A stretch of DNA of 21,111 nucleotides, taken from Betaproteobacteria bacterium (GTDB lineage Bacteria; Pseudomonadota; Gammaproteobacteria; Burkholderiales; SG8-41). Shown here piece after piece: positions 1 through 6,844 of this stretch. Each line of letters opens with the position of its first letter. The stretch's first letter is position 1. Location of the stretch: positions 1 to 21,111 of the forward strand of contig JACOVL010000097.1 of the NCBI GenBank assembly GCA_016177355.1. The letters run 5' to 3'. Under the pieces are notes generated by a model. It had not been told where the DNA came from, did not search any database, and worked only from the letters and a program-made list of their open reading frames with translations. The position numbers and the translations under genes were made by a program.

Positions 1-120
1 GCGGTGATGGACGACGTGCTCACCACCGGCGCCACGTTGAACGAGCTCACGCGCGTGCTGCGAAGAGCGGGCGCGCGGGAAGTCAGCGGATGGGTGGTGG
101 CGCGGGCGCTACCCCGGTGA
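1..120 (+). CDS. comF: ComF-family phosphoribosyltransferase-like protein, C-terminal fragment
   Basis: This is an open frame from base 1 to a TGA at 118-120, giving the last 39 residues of a protein that begins outside the window. It contains the PRPP-binding loop signature VMDDVLTTGATL, typical of type I phosphoribosyltransferase folds and especially of ComF/GntX family proteins. In that family the motif lies near the C-terminus and is followed by a short helix and strand ending in a sequence like WVVARAL, as seen here. ComF proteins are linked to natural transformation in some bacteria, but many members have no proven role. The gene converges on mshN with 43 bp between the stops. The family is fairly certain; the exact function is not. 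Confidence 0.8.
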   Translation, partial: AVMDDVLTTGATLNELTRVLRRAGAREVSGWVVARALPR

Positions 121-123
121 GGC

Positions 124-151
124 GTGACTGGTGACTCGTGACTGGTGACTG
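124..151. repeat. Four-copy heptamer tandem repeat between convergent genes
   Basis: Four consecutive 7-base units read GTGACTG, GTGACTC, GTGACTG and GTGACTG, followed by a degenerate fifth unit GTCAACT at 152-158. The array fills most of the 43-bp gap between the comF stop and the mshN stop. It is seen directly in the sequence. No hairpin with a T-tract was found here, so there is no evidence that it acts as a terminator. Confidence 0.85.
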
Positions 152-163
152 GTCAACTACCTG

Positions 164-1342
164 CTACTGCAGCTGGCGCAACCGCTGGTCGGCGAAGGCG
201 GTGAGCTCGGGATTGAGGCTCCCGGTCGCCTTGGCCCGCTGGTAGGCGTCTTGCGCCTGGGCGGTCCGGTTGATCGTCTGCAGCGACAGGCCCAGGCCGA
301 GCAGCCACACTCCCGCGGCAGGCCTCAACCGCAACGCTGCCTGAAACTGCTCGATCGCTTCGTGGTGGCGCTGCGCCCGCTGCAACAGCGCCGCGAGGAA
401 GGCCAGGTAATCGGGGCTCCCCTGCGCGTAGTCGAGGCCCTTCTGCAAGGTGGCGATCGCCGTAGCATTGTCTCCGCGATCCACTTGCAGACGGGCCAGC
501 GTCGTAGCGAAACCGATCTGGGCGGGCGCGAGCCTGACGCCCTCCTGCAGCACGCGCTCCGCATCCCCGGGTTTCCTGCCCTCCAGCAGCAAGCCGACCA
601 GCGCCTGGCGCGCGCCGTGGTATCCGGGGTACAGGTCGAGGGCCGCCTGGAATCCTTCCTGCGCTTCGGCGAGCCGCCCCTGGTGCAGCGACGCCACCGC
701 CTTGCGGAACTCGTTCTCGGCCTGCTCGCGCGGGGTCGGTTGCCGCACCTGCTTTTTGATTTCCGGCTTGTCTGGCGGGGCGCCGGCTGATGGTCTGGCC
801 GCCGCCACGACCGCCGGCGCCTTGGTCTTCTCCGGACGCGCCGGCGCGACAAGCTCCTCGCGCGCCACCGCCGGCTCGCTGCGGGTGGCGGGTTCGCCGC
901 TCGCTCTTCCGAGCACGCGCGCGGCGGGTAACGGCGCCCGTGGCGTTCCGGCGTCGGCGGGCGGCGGAGACGCAACCTCCGGCGGGTTCGACAATTCAAA
1001 GCTCAGGCGCGAGGCGAGCTGTCCGATCTGGCTTTGTTCGCCCGGCTGCGCGTTTTCCTCCACTCCGGCGGAAGACGCGACCACTTTTTCAATGGCGGTC
1101 TCGGTGCTGAGCGGCGCGATCGGCGCCGGCGCGCGCCACCCCGGCAATTCGAACCCCGATAAGAGCGCCCACGCGCCGGCGATCGCCGCCACCGCGACCA
1201 GGCCGCCCACCGCAATCCACCCCCAGCGCGGCTGGCGCTCGCCTTCCGGCAGGGCGCGCACGTGGTTGGGGACGACGCCGCGCTCGGCGCTGGAAGCGCG
1301 GCGCTTCTCCAGGTCAATCAGTACCTGGTTGATGACGCTCAT
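164..1342 (-). CDS. mshN: MSHA biogenesis protein MshN, TPR-repeat protein
   Basis: A 392-residue protein that starts with MSVINQVLIDLEKRR, a typical MshN opening. A short cytoplasmic N-terminus is followed by one membrane segment at about residues 41-62. A Pro/Ala-rich linker of roughly 140 residues comes next. The C-terminal half (about 210-392) has tetratricopeptide repeats with the usual small/large residue pattern (for example LHQGRLAEAQEGFQAAL and AQRHHEAIEQFQAALRLRP). MshN is thought to help MSHA assembly from the inner membrane with a periplasmic TPR domain, possibly around the secretin; its exact role is poorly known. The ATG overlaps the mshM stop (ATGA), indicating translational coupling. 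It is the last gene of the mshI-N unit. A longer in-frame reading exists upstream, but it lies inside mshM and was not used. Confidence 0.92.
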   Translation of the reverse strand: MSVINQVLIDLEKRRASSAERGVVPNHVRALPEGERQPRWGWIAVGGLVAVAAIAGAWALLSGFELPGWRAPAPIAPLSTETAIEKVVASSAGVEENAQPGEQSQIGQLASRLSFELSNPPEVASPPPADAGTPRAPLPAARVLGRASGEPATRSEPAVAREELVAPARPEKTKAPAVVAAARPSAGAPPDKPEIKKQVRQPTPREQAENEFRKAVASLHQGRLAEAQEGFQAALDLYPGYHGARQALVGLLLEGRKPGDAERVLQEGVRLAPAQIGFATTLARLQVDRGDNATAIATLQKGLDYAQGSPDYLAFLAALLQRAQRHHEAIEQFQAALRLRPAAGVWLLGLGLSLQTINRTAQAQDAYQRAKATGSLNPELTAFADQRLRQLQ

Positions 1343-2229
1343 GCGAGCAGCGCCCAGCCGATGCCGCCCACCGACAGCAGCAGCATGCCGATGCCGAGCC
1401 ACCACCACGGCCGCGGCCGCCAGGTCGCGGGCGTATCCACCGCCGCTTCGCGCGCGTGCCGCGGCAGCACCTGTTGCAGGCCTTCGCCGTAAGTCAGCAG
1501 CAGCGCCTTGTGCGCCACGATGTTGATCAGCCGCGGCACGCCCCTGGACAGCCGGTGCACGACGCGCACGGAGGGTTTTGTAAACAGCCGGTTGCCGCGA
1601 TAGCCCGCGACGCGCAGGCGGTGCGCAAGGTAGTGGTCCAGCTCGTCCCGGGAGAGCGCGGTGAGCTGGTACTGGAAGGTGATGCGCTGCCTCAGCTGCC
1701 GCACCGATTCGCCCTCGAGCTTCCGGTCGAGCTCGGGCTGGCCGAACAGCACCACCTGGAGCAGCTTTCTCTTCTCGGTCTCGAGATTGGTGAGCAGCCG
1801 CAGCGCCTCCAGCGTCTCGACCGGCATCGCCTGCGCCTCGTCCAGGCACAGCACCACCGTCTTGCCCTGGCGCGCGAAGTCGAGCAGCGCGCGCGTCAGG
1901 CTCTTCAGCAGCTGGTGCTGGTCGGCATCCCTGGGCAGCGCCACGCGGAGCTCCTCGGCGAGGGCGAACAGCAGCGTGCGCGGCTCCAGGTACGGGTTCG
2001 GGATGTAGGCCGAGACGTGGTTCGGGTCGAGGGTCGCGAGGAAGCGGCGGCAGAGCAGCGTCTTGCCGGTGCCGACCTCGCCAGTGATCTTGATGAAGCC
2101 CTCGCCGTTCTTGACCGCCACCAGCAGCGTGTTGAGCGCCTCCTGGTGCGTGTTGCAGGCGTAGGCGAAGCTCGTGTCGGGCGTGATGCCGAACGGCATC
2201 TCGCGCAGCCCGAAGTGGTTTCTATACAT
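1339..2229 (-). CDS. mshM: MSHA biogenesis protein MshM, ExeA-type AAA ATPase
   Basis: A 296-residue ATPase of the ExeA/GspA family. It opens with MYRNHFGLREMPF, the usual family start, and has a Walker A motif GEVGTGKT at residues 50-57 and a Walker B motif VVLCLDEAQ at 125-133. Residues about 275-295 form one hydrophobic segment, so the protein is probably anchored in the inner membrane with its ATPase domain in the cytoplasm. In type II secretion ExeA works with ExeB to place the secretin in the outer membrane; MshM is inferred to do the same for MshL. Unlike ExeA, there is no room for a C-terminal peptidoglycan-binding domain. The gene follows mshL after 23 bp, with no clear Shine-Dalgarno sequence, and overlaps mshN by 4 bp. 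Confidence 0.95.
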   Translation of the reverse strand: MYRNHFGLREMPFGITPDTSFAYACNTHQEALNTLLVAVKNGEGFIKITGEVGTGKTLLCRRFLATLDPNHVSAYIPNPYLEPRTLLFALAEELRVALPRDADQHQLLKSLTRALLDFARQGKTVVLCLDEAQAMPVETLEALRLLTNLETEKRKLLQVVLFGQPELDRKLEGESVRQLRQRITFQYQLTALSRDELDHYLAHRLRVAGYRGNRLFTKPSVRVVHRLSRGVPRLINIVAHKALLLTYGEGLQQVLPRHAREAAVDTPATWRPRPWWWLGIGMLLLSVGGIGWALLA

Positions 2230-2252
2230 GATGTCGCATCAGCGCCGCCGCA

Positions 2253-3998
2253 TCATTGCTGCGGTTGCACGCCCATGGAACGGATGCGATCGCGCGTCTC
2301 GGCGATGTCTTCCTGCCAGTTGCGGTCGCTGTGGATGATGGTCGGCTTCAGCAGGATCACCAGCTCGCTCTTGACCGTGCCGACGCTGCGCTGGCGGAAC
2401 AGGGCGCCCACGCCCGGCGCATCGCCCACGCCCGGCACCTGCGAGCGCTCGCTGGTGGTCTCCTGCCGCATCAGGCCGCCGATGGCGACGATATTGCTGT
2501 CCTGCACCCGCACGATGGTGTCGGTCTCGTTGATGCTGCTGGAGGCGAGCGGCAGCGTGAAAGTGCCCAGCGTGCCGAGATCCACCAGCTTGGGCCGCTG
2601 GACATCCGTGCTCACCTGCGGATGGATGTGCAGGATGATGTTGTTGTTGTCGTCGATCTGCGGCGTCACGTCGAGCGCGATGCCGGAGAAGAACGGCTGC
2701 ACCGTGATCGTGGGTGCGATGGTGGTGCCGCTGCCGCTGGTGGTCGAGGTGGTCGAGACGTTGGTGACGAAAAAATCGTCGGTGCCGACCTTCAGCACCG
2801 CCTTCTGATTGTTGATGGTGGCCACGCGCGGGCTGGAAAGCACGTTGACCACGCCCTGGGTTTCGAGGAAGGCGAGCAGCGCCGCGAAATTGCTGGTCTG
2901 CAGCGCGAGGCCGAAGATGCCGCCCGGCACGCCGGTGCCGGCAACGAGGGAAGCGACGGTGCCGAGCGTGGCGGTGAGGCTCGAGCCGCTGAGCACCGTG
3001 CCGTCCGGCGCGCGCGCCGTCGGCGCGGTGAGCGCGCCGGTGTTGCCGAGCGTGGTGCCCGGCGTGATCACCCCGCCGCCGATGCGGGTGCCGGGTCCCT
3101 CGCGGAATGCCGCCCAGTTCACGCCGGCCTGGGCGCCGTCGCGCAGCGTCACCTCGATGATCTTCGCTTCGAGCACCACCTGGCGCTCGACCACGAGTTG
3201 CATCGCCTTCAGGAACGATTCGACGGCGCGCAGCTCGGAAGGCAGCGCGCGCACCACGATCACGCCGGACTGCGGGTTGACGATCACGCTGCGGCCGGTG
3301 CCACCGCCGATGATCGCATTGAGCGACTTCACGATGTCGCCCCAGAAATTGCTTTCGTAGGAAGTGGTGACACGGGTGCTCTCGGCGAGTCGCGAGGTCT
3401 GCCCGCCGGCCGCGCCCGCTGCCGCGCCCGGCACCACGGCGCCCGGCACGCCGCCGGTGCCCGAGCTGGGCGAGTCCGTGATCGAGCCCGAGGAGACGCG
3501 CACGTCGCTGCGGCCGGTCCGCTGCGCCTGCAGGTAATTGACCTGGAACACCCGGGTCTGCAGCGTCACCGGCTGCACCGTGATGCGCGAGCCCTGCACC
3601 CGGTACTCGTAGCCGTAGAGCTCGCGCAGCGTGTCGAGCGCCTCCTGCACCGTCACGTCCTTCAGGTTGACCGAGATCGGGTCGCGCACGTCGGGGTGCA
3701 CGATCATGCTGTAGCGGGTGCCGGAGACGATCGCCATGAACACCTGGTTGGCCGGAGCGTTGTTGACGTTGAGATCGAAGCGCGTATCGAGCGGCCTGGC
3801 GTCCGGGCCGGGCATCTGCACCACCAGCGGCGGCAGCAGCGCCTCGCTGACCGCGTCGGGCGCGGCGGCCTTGGCGCGCTCCTTCACCGCCCGGTCGAGC
3901 TCGGCGGTGATGCGGTCATGAGTGGCGTCCCGGCGCGCCGGCTGGTCGGCGCATCCGGCTGCCACGGCAATCGTAATCGTCAATAGCCATCGTTTCAT
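2253..3998 (-). CDS. mshL: MSHA secretin MshL, outer-membrane lipoprotein
   Basis: A 581-residue secretin forming the outer-membrane pore for the pilus. A lipoprotein signal ends in the lipobox AAGC with Cys16 as the lipidated residue. Residues about 72-145 form a secretin/TonB short N-terminal (STN-like) domain. A Gly/Ala/Pro-rich flexible stretch lies at about 180-200. Residues about 210-270 look like an N1-type secretin domain, and about 270-555 is the secretin beta-barrel domain with the conserved VPGVGDAPGVGALFR signature at 521-535. The start MKRWLLTI was chosen because of the lipobox spacing and a GGGGA ribosome-binding site 7-11 bases upstream. A longer frame from 4442 runs through mshK out of phase and is not real. 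It lies 14 bp after mshK in the mshI-N unit. Confidence 0.96.
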   Translation of the reverse strand: MKRWLLTITIAVAAGCADQPARRDATHDRITAELDRAVKERAKAAAPDAVSEALLPPLVVQMPGPDARPLDTRFDLNVNNAPANQVFMAIVSGTRYSMIVHPDVRDPISVNLKDVTVQEALDTLRELYGYEYRVQGSRITVQPVTLQTRVFQVNYLQAQRTGRSDVRVSSGSITDSPSSGTGGVPGAVVPGAAAGAAGGQTSRLAESTRVTTSYESNFWGDIVKSLNAIIGGGTGRSVIVNPQSGVIVVRALPSELRAVESFLKAMQLVVERQVVLEAKIIEVTLRDGAQAGVNWAAFREGPGTRIGGGVITPGTTLGNTGALTAPTARAPDGTVLSGSSLTATLGTVASLVAGTGVPGGIFGLALQTSNFAALLAFLETQGVVNVLSSPRVATINNQKAVLKVGTDDFFVTNVSTTSTTSGSGTTIAPTITVQPFFSGIALDVTPQIDDNNNIILHIHPQVSTDVQRPKLVDLGTLGTFTLPLASSSINETDTIVRVQDSNIVAIGGLMRQETTSERSQVPGVGDAPGVGALFRQRSVGTVKSELVILLKPTIIHSDRNWQEDIAETRDRIRSMGVQPQQ

Positions 3999-4012
3999 GT
4001 TCGTTCCCCTGT

Positions 4013-4435
4013 TTACCGCTGGGGTGCGCCGCCCGTTGCCGCGGTCCCGGCGCCGCCCTGCGCCGCCTTCGCGCGGCGCGGCGCCGCCTTCTTCGCGGCG
4101 GGCGCGAGCTCGCGCTTCTCCACGCCCGGATAGAGCTTCAGCACCTGCGTCTCGCTCCCGCTTCTCAGCACCGCCTCGTTCTCCGTTACCTTGACCAGCA
4201 CGGCATCGCCGTATTTCCCCCCGAGCCGCACCATTTCGCCGTTGATGATCGCGCTCTTCCGCGTGGGTGAGATCATCACCGACTGCAGCACCAGCCCGCC
4301 GCCGGCATCGCCGGCAACATCCGGATCGCCCGCCGCAAAGCCGCCGGGCGGCCGCGTCGGGTCGTTCATGGCCTGAGCCGTCGCCAGGCCGGGCGCCAGC
4401 AGCGCGATGCACAGCACGTAGCCCTCCGCCCTCAT
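4013..4435 (-). CDS. mshK: MSHA biogenesis protein MshK, PilP-like
   Basis: A 140-residue periplasmic protein. A signal peptide (about residues 1-22, ending ATAQA) is followed by NDPTRPP, the hallmark of MshK and related PilP/GspC-like proteins. A small beta domain covers about 47-108 (VMISPTRKSAIINGEMVRLG to YPGVEKREL). The tail is rich in Ala, Lys and Arg (AAKKAAPRRAKAAQ). By analogy with PilP it should link the inner-membrane PilN/PilO-like proteins to the MshL secretin. The start lies in a 7-base repeat that offers three ATGs in three frames (4449, 4442, 4435); only 4435 is in frame with the signal peptide, and an AGGG lies just upstream. Confidence 0.88.
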   Translation of the reverse strand: MRAEGYVLCIALLAPGLATAQAMNDPTRPPGGFAAGDPDVAGDAGGGLVLQSVMISPTRKSAIINGEMVRLGGKYGDAVLVKVTENEAVLRSGSETQVLKLYPGVEKRELAPAAKKAAPRRAKAAQGGAGTAATGGAPQR

Positions 4436-4449
4436 CCCTCATCCCTCAT
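4433..4449. repeat. Heptamer repeat at the mshJ-mshK junction
   Basis: On the minus strand the unit ATGAGGG occurs twice in full and then begins a third time, giving ATGs at 4449, 4442 and 4435. The first unit contains the mshJ stop (TGA at 4448-4446) and the last supplies the mshK start. The repeat therefore forms both the stop/start junction and the AGGG ribosome-binding element. Confidence 0.85.
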
Positions 4450-5129
4450 ACAATGAGCCATGCCTTGTTGAGGCTCAGCGTTTGCACCGTGAGCGTCACC
4501 CGGAGCCTCGGATACTGCTCGGTATTGACGCTGATGCGCCCCCAGAACATCTGCCACGGCAGCTGCTCGAGCCGCGCCAGGTAATGGTGCAGGTCGGCAT
4601 ACGAGCCCTGGAGCGTGAGCTCGAAGCTGTGCTGGTAAATGGCGCGCTCGGGCCCCTGGGGCCTGGCGGTCTTCGCATCACCCTTGGCCGCGGGCGCGGC
4701 ACCCGGGCTCTCGAAGCGCTGCACCGGCAGCGTGCGCAGCGCCGCCAGTTGCAGCCCGCGGCTCTGCGCGAGCATCTCCTCGAGCAGCTTCGCCATGCGC
4801 TCGGGCGGCACCAGCCCGCGCTGCAGGCCCTGCATGCTGCTGTCGATCTCCGCGAGTTGCTTGCGCAGGGCGTCGCGGTAGGAGCGCTTGACCGCGTCGG
4901 GGTCGGCGACCGCCTCTTGCGCCTTCAGCACGCCTTCCGCGGCCTTGATGCCCTGCCGCGCCTCCGCGAGCTGCTGGGTGTGGCGTTTTTTCTTCAGCGC
5001 GAGGGGTTCCAGCGCCAGCGCGTCGTACACCAGCGCGGCGCCGAGGACCACGGCGGCCAGCACCAGCGCGCGCTCGCGCAGCGCAAGCGCGGCGAATCTC
5101 CCGGAGAGGTTCCGCCACTGTTCCTTCAT
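4446..5129 (-). CDS. mshJ: MSHA biogenesis protein MshJ, PilO-like
   Basis: A 227-residue bitopic inner-membrane protein. A cytoplasmic stretch of about 20 residues (MKEQWRNLSGRFAALALRER) precedes one membrane segment at about 21-42. A coiled-coil region rich in Ala, Glu, Lys and Gln follows to about residue 130. The C-terminal ferredoxin-like domain of the PilO/GspM type contains the strand-helix pattern QHSFELTLQGSYADLHHYLARLE. The length and plan match MshJ. It should pair with the PilN-like protein coded just upstream to form the periplasmic part of the alignment complex. The ATG overlaps the preceding stop (ATGA); the longer frame upstream lies inside that gene and was rejected. Confidence 0.9.
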   Translation of the reverse strand: MKEQWRNLSGRFAALALRERALVLAAVVLGAALVYDALALEPLALKKKRHTQQLAEARQGIKAAEGVLKAQEAVADPDAVKRSYRDALRKQLAEIDSSMQGLQRGLVPPERMAKLLEEMLAQSRGLQLAALRTLPVQRFESPGAAPAAKGDAKTARPQGPERAIYQHSFELTLQGSYADLHHYLARLEQLPWQMFWGRISVNTEQYPRLRVTLTVQTLSLNKAWLIV

Positions 5130-5785
5130 TGCGCTTTCCCCGCCTTGGCCACATCCGCAGTGGCGAGGCTGAATTCGAGGAAGCGCGCGGCGCGCTGCGT
5201 TTTCTTCGCGTCCTTGCCCTTGTCGGCCTCGGGCCCGGCCGGCGGGCGGCTCATCTCGAATTTCGCGAAGCTCCTGCCGGCGAGCACTTTTTCCCGGTTC
5301 AGGCGCTGGATGTAGCCCGGCACGAGGTCGGGCGCCACCACCCGCCCGCGTATCTCCAGCTCGCCGCTGCCGGCGATGGTGAAGCCGGTGAGCCACAGTC
5401 CGCTCACCGACTGGCGGGAAAAAGCGCGCAGGTATTCCGCGAAGCCCTGCTGGTTGCCGAACGCCCCGCCTTTCAGCGCCTCCATCGCCTCGCGTCCCTG
5501 CTTGAGCTCGGTCTCGAGCTTCGCGATTTCCGCTTCGAGCCGGGTATCGGCCTTGCGACCGGCGCTCTGGCCCTTCAGCCTGTCCGAGTACGAGCGCTGG
5601 GTCTTGAGCAGCCGCTCCGCCGAGGCGAGCTCCTCGGCGAGCCCGCCGACTTGCTCACGCAAGTAGTAGTGATAGGCGGCCAGCACGAACAGCACGAGCG
5701 CGAGGCACTGCGCCACCCTGGCGAGCGACAGCAACTGCCGCTGCTTGCGGAAGGCGGGCGCGAGCAGGTTGATATTCTGCGTCAC
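5126..5785 (-). CDS. PilN-like fimbrial assembly protein of the MSHA locus
   Basis: A 219-residue bitopic inner-membrane protein. It begins with TQNINLLAPAFRKQ after a GTG start; the NINLL motif is the conserved PilN/GspL peptide that docks into the PilM-like cytoplasmic partner. A membrane segment follows at about 26-43, then a coiled coil to about 110 and a small C-terminal domain (SGLWLTGFTIAGSGELEIRG). The GTG at 5785 overlaps the mshI stop (GTGA), which favours it over the ATG at 5830 inside mshI. In several MSHA loci the gene after mshI has been called mshI1 or mshI2, so no symbol is given here. It should bind MshI in the cytoplasm and MshJ in the periplasm. Confidence 0.88.
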   Translation of the reverse strand: MTQNINLLAPAFRKQRQLLSLARVAQCLALVLFVLAAYHYYLREQVGGLAEELASAERLLKTQRSYSDRLKGQSAGRKADTRLEAEIAKLETELKQGREAMEALKGGAFGNQQGFAEYLRAFSRQSVSGLWLTGFTIAGSGELEIRGRVVAPDLVPGYIQRLNREKVLAGRSFAKFEMSRPPAGPEADKGKDAKKTQRAARFLEFSLATADVAKAGKAQ

Positions 5786-6726
5786 GCCGCCGCCTCCTCG
5801 CGCATCGCCGCCCCGATCATCTGCAGGCACTGCGCCTGCCTCGCGTCCTCGTGCAGCTCGGGGATGTGCGGGAAATCCATGATCTCCGAAAGATGGATCG
5901 CCGCCACCGGCACGTCGAGGTTCGCGGCGAGATATTCCCGCAAGTCATCCGCGCCGGGGACCGGCGTCACTATCACCTTCGCCACCGCGACGTGGCGGAA
6001 CTGGCGGTCGAAGTTGTCGAGCGAGCGCTGCAGCTCGAGCACCACGCGGTCGTAGAGGCCCTGCCGTTGCTCGGGGCCGGCGCCGGTGAAATTCGCAGCC
6101 GAGACCTCGATGCGGCGGGACTGGTAGAGCTCGCCGCCGCTGGTGAACGTCAGCAGGCCGCCCGCATCGTCGAAAGCGAGCAGCGCGAGCCCGCGGCCTT
6201 CCGGCTCGAGGCAGCGCGCGAGGTTGCGCTGCGCGAGTTCCGGTATGTCTATCGCCTCGAGCGGTATGTCGGCGTCGTTGAAGGACTTCACGGCCGCGGC
6301 GATGGTCTGGTTCTTCGCCGCCACCGCGAGCATCTGCGGCGCACGCGCCGCCGCCCCTTCCGCCGCCGGGATGAAGACGGCGTCCACCGTCGCCGCGTCC
6401 ACCGGGTAGTCGATCATGTCCTTCACGCGCCAGCGCACCGCGTTCTTCGCTTCCCCGGCCGGCACGTTGGCGGGGGCCTCCACCTGCAGCATCTGGTAGT
6501 CGCCGCCCCGGAGCAGCGTGGTGCAGCGGTAGCGGTCGAGTCCCAGCTCCCGCCGCAGGCGCGCGAGGGTCGCCTCGTCGTCCGACTCCTTGCGATAGGA
6601 GTCGCACAGCAGGATTTCGGGGCGCTCCCTGCCCGCGGCATTGACGTGGCAAACGTCCACGCGGTCCGGCATCAGGTTGATGCACAGCCAGCCCGGCTTC
6701 CGCCCGCTGGAACCGAACAACCTCAT
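5782..6726 (-). CDS. mshI: MSHA biogenesis protein MshI, PilM-like cytoplasmic protein
   Basis: A 314-residue cytoplasmic protein with no signal peptide or membrane segment. It resembles MshI, a relative of the actin-like PilM proteins: an N-terminal strand pair (GWLCINLMPDRVDVCHV), a central region with WRVKDMIDYPVDAATVDAVF, and a C-terminal half with FDDAGGLLTFTSGGELYQSRRI. The central motif W-R-[VL]-K-D matches the usual PilM/MshI segment. It is the first gene of the mshI-N unit and lies behind a strong promoter at 6784-6757. Its stop overlaps the GTG of the PilN-like gene. Clear actin-type ATP-binding motifs could not be confirmed by eye, so nucleotide binding is left open. Confidence 0.92.
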   Translation of the reverse strand: MRLFGSSGRKPGWLCINLMPDRVDVCHVNAAGRERPEILLCDSYRKESDDEATLARLRRELGLDRYRCTTLLRGGDYQMLQVEAPANVPAGEAKNAVRWRVKDMIDYPVDAATVDAVFIPAAEGAAARAPQMLAVAAKNQTIAAAVKSFNDADIPLEAIDIPELAQRNLARCLEPEGRGLALLAFDDAGGLLTFTSGGELYQSRRIEVSAANFTGAGPEQRQGLYDRVVLELQRSLDNFDRQFRHVAVAKVIVTPVPGADDLREYLAANLDVPVAAIHLSEIMDFPHIPELHEDARQAQCLQMIGAAMREEAAA

Positions 6727-6740
6727 TATTCAGGGCCCAT
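6726..6740 (-). other. Possible four-codon leader ORF before mshI
   Basis: Between the mshI promoter and mshI there is an ATG at 6740 followed by three codons and a TAA (Met-Gly-Pro-Glu-stop). The TAA shares its last A with the mshI ATG, forming TAATG. There is no good ribosome-binding site for it, only GCCGGA directly before the ATG. It could be chance. Confidence 0.25.
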
Positions 6741-6749
6741 TCCGGCTAA

Positions 6750-6784
6750 CTCGCTGAAAATACCATAAAATTCAATAATGTCAA
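6750..6784 (-). promoter_or_regulatory. Sigma-70-type promoter for the mshI-N unit
   Basis: A perfect -35 TTGACA at 6784-6779 is followed by a 16-base spacer and the -10 TATTTT at 6762-6757. The spacer ends in TGG, giving an extended -10 (TG-N-TATTTT). The surrounding 6727-6790 is AT-rich in a GC-rich window. The predicted start is near 6750, which leaves a 24-base leader before mshI. Confidence 0.7.
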
Positions 6785-6791
6785 GCTCTTG

Positions 6792-6811
6792 GCGCGCTTT
6801 TCTGAGCGCGC
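6792..6811 (-). other. Hairpin between mshQ and the mshI promoter
   Basis: A 7-bp stem (GCGCGCT with AGCGCGC) closes a 6-base loop. It lies 33 bp after the mshQ stop and just upstream of the mshI -35 box. On the minus strand no T-run follows, so it is not a classic Rho-independent terminator. It could end or stabilise the mshQ transcript. Confidence 0.45.
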
Positions 6812-6844
6812 TCGCAAGCGGTGTTGCGTAACCGCCTAAGACTG

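Noticed and set aside
164..1849. An N-terminally extended MshN of 561 residues
   Set aside because: The extra 169 residues are an out-of-phase reading of mshM; the ATG at 1342 gives the typical MshN N-terminus and an ATGA overlap.
1456..2808. A 450-codon open frame on the plus strand opposite mshM and mshL
   Set aside because: Low-complexity shadow translation with no family resemblance; the minus-strand genes there have clear motifs.
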